Assembly (NCBI GenBank): GCA_023428025.1
Contig: JAEYZN010000022.1
Location: forward strand, 1 to 37,840
Reading direction: 5' to 3'
Origin: Bacillota bacterium
Lineage (GTDB): Bacteria > Bacillota > Clostridia > Christensenellales > SZUA-584
Length of the DNA stretch: 37,840 nucleotides
In this document: positions 33,573-37,840 of the stretch, piece after piece
Layout: each line of letters starts with the position of its first letter
How positions within the stretch are numbered: the first letter of the stretch is position 1
The notes under the pieces: model-generated
What the model saw: only the letters and a program-made list of their open reading frames with translations
Told to the model about the DNA's origin: nothing
Database searches by the model: none
Position numbers and translations under genes: made by a program

Positions 33573-35048
33573 ATGGCAAAGCTGATCCATATGAAGAGAA
33601 AAACAGCCAGAAGGCACGCAAGCCGTTCGCGTTCCGGACGCATTGTCATGCGCAGCTCGGGTAAAGCTTCGGGTGCAAGCGGCAGGCCCATAAAAGGTCT
33701 GCTGTTGTTTATCAGGCGAAACTACAAACTGCTGTCCATCGGGGCTGCTGTGGTGGCGGCGGGTATCGTCTGTCTGATCGTCTTCCTGGGGGGCGCAGAC
33801 AAACCGGCTTCCGGAGAGGTGGCTCAGACGCCTGAGTCCTCGCCATCCGTGACACCGGTGAGCACCCTGCCGGGTACTTTGGAAACCTATGACTATTCCA
33901 CGGTGGATGAAAGCGTTCTGGCAGGCCTTGCCGGTACTGACGAGAGCCTGTTTACAGACGAAGAAGAGCTGGCTGACTCGCTGTTCGCCGAGGAAGGAAT
34001 CCGTATCGGCGTCACGTTAGGCAAAATAGATTCGGCCGAAGATGAGCAGATATTGAGCAGGCTGGAAGAGGCCACGAACTCCGCGGAGAATCAGAAGCTT
34101 GTCTATGAAGTCTACTACTACCATGCCAACGGCAATTACAACCAGCAGATTCAGGATGTGCGCAGCTTGATCAAGAACAAGGTGGACGCCATTATAGTGG
34201 GCTTAAGCGACGCGAACAGTTTCAATATGGTGTCCATGATGGCCAGGGAGGAAGGCATTCCTGTCATCGCGCTGGACGCGCCTGTGCAATCCGGCTATGC
34301 CGTCAACGTCGTGGCGGACCAACAGGCTTGGGGCGCAGTGTACGGTGAATTCATGGCGGAGCAGCTGGCAGCCGGCAATCTCGTCGGCATATGGGGCAGC
34401 CAGAGCGATGCCAATGACAGCGCCCGCCAGAGTGCGGTCAGCGGCATACTGGCGGGAGTGCCACAGATCACGGTGGTGGGCACATCGTACGCGGAATGGA
34501 AAAAGGAAGATGCCAAAACGGCGATGGCGGCCTTTCTCACAGCCGGGCAGGTGGACGGCGCAATCACAGAGGAAGGCATGGCTGAAGGCGTGTTGGATGC
34601 GTTTATTGAAGCGGGTAAGCTGCCCAAAGTGATGTGCGGGGATGTGACGGCAGGGTTCGTCAAGCAGTGGTACGCTTTGGAGAACGGCGGTCTGTCCATT
34701 GCGCCCAAAACAGAGGACAAGCAGAATGAGGATGAGCCAGAACCCACGCCAACGCCGATGATCGTGTTGGCGCAGCCGGGAGAGATGACGGTCTGCGCGC
34801 AGCCGGCGCCCGTGGCGATGGGAACGGCGGCTTTTGAAATCGCGTTGAGGCTGGCAGACGGGCGCTCACTGATTCAAGAAGGCCAGACCTATTCCTATCA
34901 GGTCAACGTGCTGATCACAAATGAGAACCTGGGCACTTATTACGAGCAGGTCAAGGATAAAGAGGATTCATATGCGATCCGGGATTTCATAGTCGCTGCT
35001 GATATCGACGCGCTGTTTAACCCGGCTGAAGAGGCGCTGGAATCCTGA
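33573..35048 (+). CDS. Membrane-anchored sugar-binding protein (periplasmic-binding-like)
   Basis: 491 residues, ATG 33573 with GAGGGGAG upstream. A basic cytoplasmic tail of about 50 residues (many Arg, Lys, Ser) leads to one membrane helix (about 53-74), a Ser/Thr/Pro-rich linker, and an extracellular domain of the type-I periplasmic-binding fold related to ribose/xylose-binding proteins (IRIGVTLGKIDSAEDEQIL, VDAIIVGLSDANSFN, GIPVIALDAPVQSGYAV, LVGIWGSQSDANDSARQ). An acidic EDEPEPTPTP insert lies within its C-terminal part. There is no lipobox and no transporter gene nearby. The anchoring helix suggests a sensor or an accessory ligand collector rather than a normal transport subunit. Confidence 0.82.
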   Translation: MAKLIHMKRKTARRHASRSRSGRIVMRSSGKASGASGRPIKGLLLFIRRNYKLLSIGAAVVAAGIVCLIVFLGGADKPASGEVAQTPESSPSVTPVSTLPGTLETYDYSTVDESVLAGLAGTDESLFTDEEELADSLFAEEGIRIGVTLGKIDSAEDEQILSRLEEATNSAENQKLVYEVYYYHANGNYNQQIQDVRSLIKNKVDAIIVGLSDANSFNMVSMMAREEGIPVIALDAPVQSGYAVNVVADQQAWGAVYGEFMAEQLAAGNLVGIWGSQSDANDSARQSAVSGILAGVPQITVVGTSYAEWKKEDAKTAMAAFLTAGQVDGAITEEGMAEGVLDAFIEAGKLPKVMCGDVTAGFVKQWYALENGGLSIAPKTEDKQNEDEPEPTPTPMIVLAQPGEMTVCAQPAPVAMGTAAFEIALRLADGRSLIQEGQTYSYQVNVLITNENLGTYYEQVKDKEDSYAIRDFIVAADIDALFNPAEEALES

Positions 35049-35091
35049 CGGATGGTTTCAGTGGCGTTAAAGCAGAGAGGTTTTGCTGTAG

Positions 35092-35209
35092 GATATCGAT
35101 ATCACGGTGCCGCTAAGCAACGGCATGACGAAATACAAGGGACCCGTCCATTGAACCGGCGCATGGGTTCGATATGGAGTGGAGCACGCCGCCCCAGGTG
35201 ATTACCTGA
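35092..35209 (+). pseudogene. Remnant of a cyclase/kynurenine-formamidase-family gene
   Basis: One frame reads DIDITVPLSNGMTKYKG (35092-35142). A second frame, from 35141, continues DPSIEPAHGFDMEWSTPPQ up to a TGA at 35207-35209. Joined, they give the N-terminal part of a cyclase-family (PF04199-type) protein, in which a D-I-x-x-P-L/I-x-x-G-M-x-x-Y-x-G-D-P block is characteristic. Reading through would need a frameshift at about 35140. There is no start codon with a ribosome site and the metal-binding HxGTHxD part is missing. It is therefore a decayed 5' fragment between the sugar-binding protein gene and the terminator. Confidence 0.55.
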
Positions 35210-35232
35210 GAAGATAAACGTTTGCCGATTTA

Positions 35233-35256
35233 AGAGCGGGACGCCCCGCTCTTTTT
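35233..35256 (+). terminator. Intrinsic terminator ending the riboswitch operon
   Basis: AGAGCGGG (35233-35240) pairs with CCCGCTCT (35245-35252) around a 4-base loop, followed by TTTTT. It lies between convergent units and may also act on the minus-strand FUSC-GNAT gene, though with a poorer T-run in that direction. Confidence 0.85.
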
Positions 35257-36276
35257 CTATTGGCCTGAGGTTGGACCTGTATCTGCTGCCCCGGCGGGTC
35301 TGTTCTTGGCCGACCATTCCATCACATATTCTGTTTCTTTGTCCGATCCCGTACGCTTTTCTTCCGCAATCACAAAACCCCGGTTAAGCAAAAATTTGAC
35401 GGCGGACTCGTTATGCTTGAACACTCTGGTGCTGAGACAGGAATGTGATGCTTTGGCCTGTTCCAGCAGGCGTGTACCGATGCCTTTGTACTGCCTGTCG
35501 CGCGCGACGCTCAGCGCCGTTATGGTCGCGTCGTCTGTTACGGAAATAAACCCGCGCACCTTGCCGTTATCGTACACGCGCGTGTCCGATGCGGGCAGAG
35601 CGCTTCGGGTTGTGTCATATCGTTTGTGCCATACGGTCTCATCAATGAAACCATGGGCGGCGATATTCGTGCTAAGCCATATCTGCATCACGGCCGCGGT
35701 GTCGTCATTTGTAAAGGCCCGTATGCCCTCGGATTCAGGCGAGACTGGAGTTGCGTCTGTTTTGCTGAGTCTGGACAGCCATCTGATATCCAGAAAACGG
35801 TTGACCATATAGGCGACAAAAATACCGAAGACCGTCTCCCCAAGGCGAACCAGGCCGTAGGTGACGGGGGAGATGTTCTTCTGGCCTATCAGTATGATCA
35901 GATAGACGACGATGCTGATGGGGACGCTGGCCTGTAATTTCAGTACATTGCAAAAGTAAATGATGACGACCACACCGGCAGTGATCAGCAGGACAAAGAG
36001 CACAGAGGGAATATAACCGCTGAGCAACAAAAATACAACGCCCATCACCGAACCGATGACGGTACCGATCGTACGGTCGAGGCCGGTACGCAGCGTGTTT
36101 TGCAGCGACGACTTCATGCAGATGGTGGCGGCCAGCGCCGCCTGAATGCCGTTGATTTCTTTGTCCAAACCAACAAAACCGCTGCTGAGTCCAATCAGCT
36201 GAAATGTCAGCAGGCAGACGCCCACCGCCACGGCTGTTTTGATATTTCTCATGCCGATCTTGTACCTGGGCTTCAT
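35257..36276 (-). CDS. Aromatic-acid-exporter-like membrane domain fused to GNAT acetyltransferase
   Basis: 339 residues, ATG 36276 with GGAGG five to six bases upstream. Residues 1-165 form an ArAE/FUSC-like membrane half with about five helices, opening with MRNIKTAVAVGVCLLTFQL and containing DKEINGIQAALAATICMKSS and RTGLDRTIGTVIGSVMGV. After a short polar linker, residues 184-320 form a GNAT N-acetyltransferase with the acetyl-CoA motif RQYKGIGTRLLEQA and a C-terminal FKHNESAVKFLLNRGF block. The membrane half normally ends in a cytoplasmic helical domain, which here is replaced by GNAT. The fused enzyme could acetylate a substrate at the membrane before or after export. Substrate unknown. 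Confidence 0.85.
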   Translation of the reverse strand: MKPRYKIGMRNIKTAVAVGVCLLTFQLIGLSSGFVGLDKEINGIQAALAATICMKSSLQNTLRTGLDRTIGTVIGSVMGVVFLLLSGYIPSVLFVLLITAGVVVIIYFCNVLKLQASVPISIVVYLIILIGQKNISPVTYGLVRLGETVFGIFVAYMVNRFLDIRWLSRLSKTDATPVSPESEGIRAFTNDDTAAVMQIWLSTNIAAHGFIDETVWHKRYDTTRSALPASDTRVYDNGKVRGFISVTDDATITALSVARDRQYKGIGTRLLEQAKASHSCLSTRVFKHNESAVKFLLNRGFVIAEEKRTGSDKETEYVMEWSAKNRPAGAADTGPTSGQ

Positions 36277-36320
36277 ACATCCTCCATACTGTGATGATGT
36301 CCGCTGCAAGCTTTAAGTCA

Positions 36321-36348
36321 ATTGTACCGGAAACAATGACCATGTCAA
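36321..36348 (-). promoter_or_regulatory. Promoter of the FUSC-GNAT gene
   Basis: On the minus strand TTGACA (36348-36343), a 16 bp spacer and TACAAT (36326-36321) lie about 45 bp upstream of the ATG. The -35 is perfect and the -10 has one mismatch. Confidence 0.72.
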
Positions 36349-36480
36349 TAGACCATCTGCATAGACGCATGTGAGACGGCACACCCCATATTATGAGAAC
36401 ATACTATAGATATATATATCAATGTCGCTGGTATCCATAGAATATGCACCAGGGGCGATCTTTAGAAGGGGGAGCATAAT

Positions 36481-37524
36481 ATGGCGGTCATCAGTGCGGC
36501 CGATATCGTAAATTTTGTAGTGAATGCGAAGAATGCGGGGTGGGGATACGTCTTTGGCGGGCAAGGGCAGCTGTATACACGCGAGCTTGCGGAACAATGG
36601 GCCAGGGCCAAACGCTCCGGCAGAGATTATAATTATTTTGTCGTCAGATGTTCCAGATGGTTCGGCAGGATCGTGGTGGACTGCTCGGGGCTGGTGATAG
36701 AAGCGTTTCGCAGCAGGATACCCAACTATGGCGATAAAACGGCCAATACGCTTTACAGCCGGTCTGTACAAAAAGGCACGCTGAGTTCGATTCCGGAAAT
36801 ACCCGGCCTGTGCGTGTGGCGAAGCGGCCATATCGGTATATATATCGGTAATGGAAAGGTGATAGAGTCGGGCGGGACCGATGTGGGTGTCGTGCTGTCC
36901 AAGCTCACCGCACCGGCGACAAACAAGAAGTGGACCAACTGGGGGAAGATGGCCGATGTGGACTACAGCAATACAAATACCCCGGCGGAGCCGAACCCGC
37001 CCGAGGGTTGGCTCGGAAGGAATCTGAAGATCACCGCTCCTTATATGCGGGGAGATGATGTGGCGCAGGCGCAGATGGCGCTCAAGAACCAAGGATATGA
37101 CCCCAGAACGATCGACGGCATATACGGGCCATACACAGAGCGGGCTGTCAAGCAATTTCAAAAGGCTAAAAACTTGGTGGTGGACGGTATCGTCGGAGAA
37201 AAGACAGCAGGCGCTCTGTTTGAGAAGTGGGTGACGGACAACAACGGCAACCCCGTACCGCCGTGGCTGGAAAACCCGCTGGGGTCTTTTCAACTGGGCC
37301 GGTTATTGAAGCTGACCTCGCCTTATATGGCCGGGGAAGACGTCCGGGACGTTCAGGACGCGCTCGCATTCAACAACTTTTCGCCCGGCGCTGCAGACGG
37401 CGTGTTCGGACCAAAAACCGAGAAGGCGGTAACCGGATTCCAGAAGAAAAAAGGGTTGCTGGCCGATGGTATCGTCGGCAAAAATACCACGTCCATACTG
37501 GGCGGTATCTGGACGGGAAATTAA
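36481..37524 (+). CDS. NlpC/P60 peptidase with two peptidoglycan-binding domains
   Basis: 347 residues, ATG 36481 after AAGGGGGAG. An N-terminal NlpC/P60 cysteine peptidase (about 1-160) has C68 in VVDCSGLVIEAF, H117 in SGHIGIYIGNGKVIESGG and the polar third residue shortly after. Two PG_binding_1 domains follow (about 180-247 and 273-342), each with the DG-x-x-GP-x-TE-x-AVK/TGFQK pattern. It should cut D-Glu-diamino acid bonds in peptidoglycan stems. No signal peptide or membrane helix is present, which is usual for phage lysins and some spore or lysis-released enzymes. No holin or phage genes are visible nearby, so it may be a domesticated lysin or leave the cell by a non-standard route. 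Confidence 0.9.
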   Translation: MAVISAADIVNFVVNAKNAGWGYVFGGQGQLYTRELAEQWARAKRSGRDYNYFVVRCSRWFGRIVVDCSGLVIEAFRSRIPNYGDKTANTLYSRSVQKGTLSSIPEIPGLCVWRSGHIGIYIGNGKVIESGGTDVGVVLSKLTAPATNKKWTNWGKMADVDYSNTNTPAEPNPPEGWLGRNLKITAPYMRGDDVAQAQMALKNQGYDPRTIDGIYGPYTERAVKQFQKAKNLVVDGIVGEKTAGALFEKWVTDNNGNPVPPWLENPLGSFQLGRLLKLTSPYMAGEDVRDVQDALAFNNFSPGAADGVFGPKTEKAVTGFQKKKGLLADGIVGKNTTSILGGIWTGN

Positions 37525-37553
37525 AAAACCTGCCGCTCTGGTTACAGCAGGTT
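37523..37553 (-). terminator. Terminator of the thioesterase gene
   Basis: On the minus strand AACCTGC (37553-37547) pairs with GCAGGTT (37533-37527), followed by a run of T (to 37523). It lies 6 bp after the stop of the minus-strand gene. In the plus direction no T-run follows. Confidence 0.75.
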
Positions 37554-37558
37554 GATCG

Positions 37559-37840
37559 TCACACTTCGGTCGGATCGTCTATGTGGAGGTGAACCTGCCA
37601 GCTGCCCGCGTCAAATTCATCGGAAATCTGACCGATGGACATCTTGACATACCGGGCTTTGGCGGTGACGGCCACTTCGCCTTCCGGCGTGTATATTTCG
37701 CCCTCCGCTTCAAACAGAAGACGGGTGTCTTTCGTGATGCGCCCGACGGCTTTGAGCTGCGTTTCATAAGGCAACGGCTTTTTGTATGCCAGCGACAGCT
37801 CCACGGTAACGCCCCATATGTCAGGATTACCTATTTGAAC
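37559..37840 (-). CDS. Hotdog-fold thioesterase, C-terminal part (cut by window edge)
   Basis: The frame is open from the right edge to a stop at 37559 and gives 93 residues, beginning VQIGNPDIWGVTVELSLAYK. The segment TVELSLAYKKPLPYETQLKA, then LFEAEGEIYTPEGEVAVTAKARYVKM, is the second half of a PaaI/YbgC-like hotdog thioesterase: the central strands after the long helix. Such enzymes hydrolyse acyl-CoA or acyl-carrier thioesters. The catalytic residue lies upstream of the window, so substrate and exact family are open. An internal GTG at 37804 is not the real start. Confidence 0.72.
   Translation of the reverse strand, partial: VQIGNPDIWGVTVELSLAYKKPLPYETQLKAVGRITKDTRLLFEAEGEIYTPEGEVAVTAKARYVKMSIGQISDEFDAGSWQVHLHIDDPTEV

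Noticed and set aside
36481..37524. A prophage region around the lysin-like gene
   Set aside because: No holin, capsid, integrase, attachment site or other phage gene is visible on either side within the window.

Overview
The window looks like a chromosomal segment of a Bacillota bacterium of the class Clostridia. The reasons are a mid-50s GC content judged by eye, strong GGAGG-type ribosome sites with frequent TTG/GTG starts, an ArgR/AhrC-type arginine operator, two class I cyclic-di-GMP riboswitches, hairpin-rich intergenic repeats and an EpsG/CapD/PglC-type exopolysaccharide locus. No rRNA, tRNA, CRISPR array, insertion sequence or phage structural module was seen.

Region 1 (1-6842, all on the minus strand) is an arginine/carbamoyl-phosphate operon, argC-argB-argD-carB-argF, with argF running off the left edge. 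Its promoter (TTGCAT-N17-TATAAT) is covered by two tandem ARG boxes. A hairpin-rich, repeat-like spacer separates argD from carB. argJ and carA are not in the cluster.

Region 2 (6950-8625, plus strand) is a c-di-GMP-I riboswitch followed by a secreted right-handed beta-helix protein. A close paralogue of that protein lies inside region 3.

Region 3 (8732-24115, minus strand) is a 13-gene exopolysaccharide operon. In transcription order it encodes a sugar aminotransferase, a small exported protein, a CapD/PglF-type dehydratase, a Wzc-like chain-length protein with a broken P-loop, a GT2, a GT4, an EpsG-type polymerase, a GT2, the second beta-helix protein, a FemAB/GNAT-like transferase, a PglC-type initiating phosphosugar transferase, a GT4 and a Wzx-type flippase. 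Dehydratase, aminotransferase and PglC-type enzyme together suggest that the first sugar is a 4-amino-4,6-dideoxy-GlcNAc derivative related to bacillosamine.

Region 4 (24116-30737) carries a MacA/MacB-type three-gene efflux operon on plus, a convergent glycerate kinase, a divergent ArsR/CzrA-type zinc-sensor-like regulator and a fucose/arabinose isomerase-family enzyme.

Region 5 (30797-35256, plus strand) begins with a consensus promoter, a second c-di-GMP-I riboswitch and an overlapping intrinsic terminator. Then come a beta-CASP metallo-beta-lactamase nuclease, a GntR/UTRA regulator and a membrane-anchored sugar-binding protein with no transporter, followed by the relic of a cyclase-family gene.

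Region 6 (35257-37840) contains a minus-strand fusion of an aromatic-acid-exporter-like membrane domain with a GNAT acetyltransferase, a plus-strand NlpC/P60 peptidase with two peptidoglycan-binding domains, and the 3' end of a minus-strand hotdog thioesterase.

The most striking theme is that c-di-GMP appears to gate two separate transcription units, one of which makes a beta-helix protein matched to a paralogue in the neighbouring exopolysaccharide operon.
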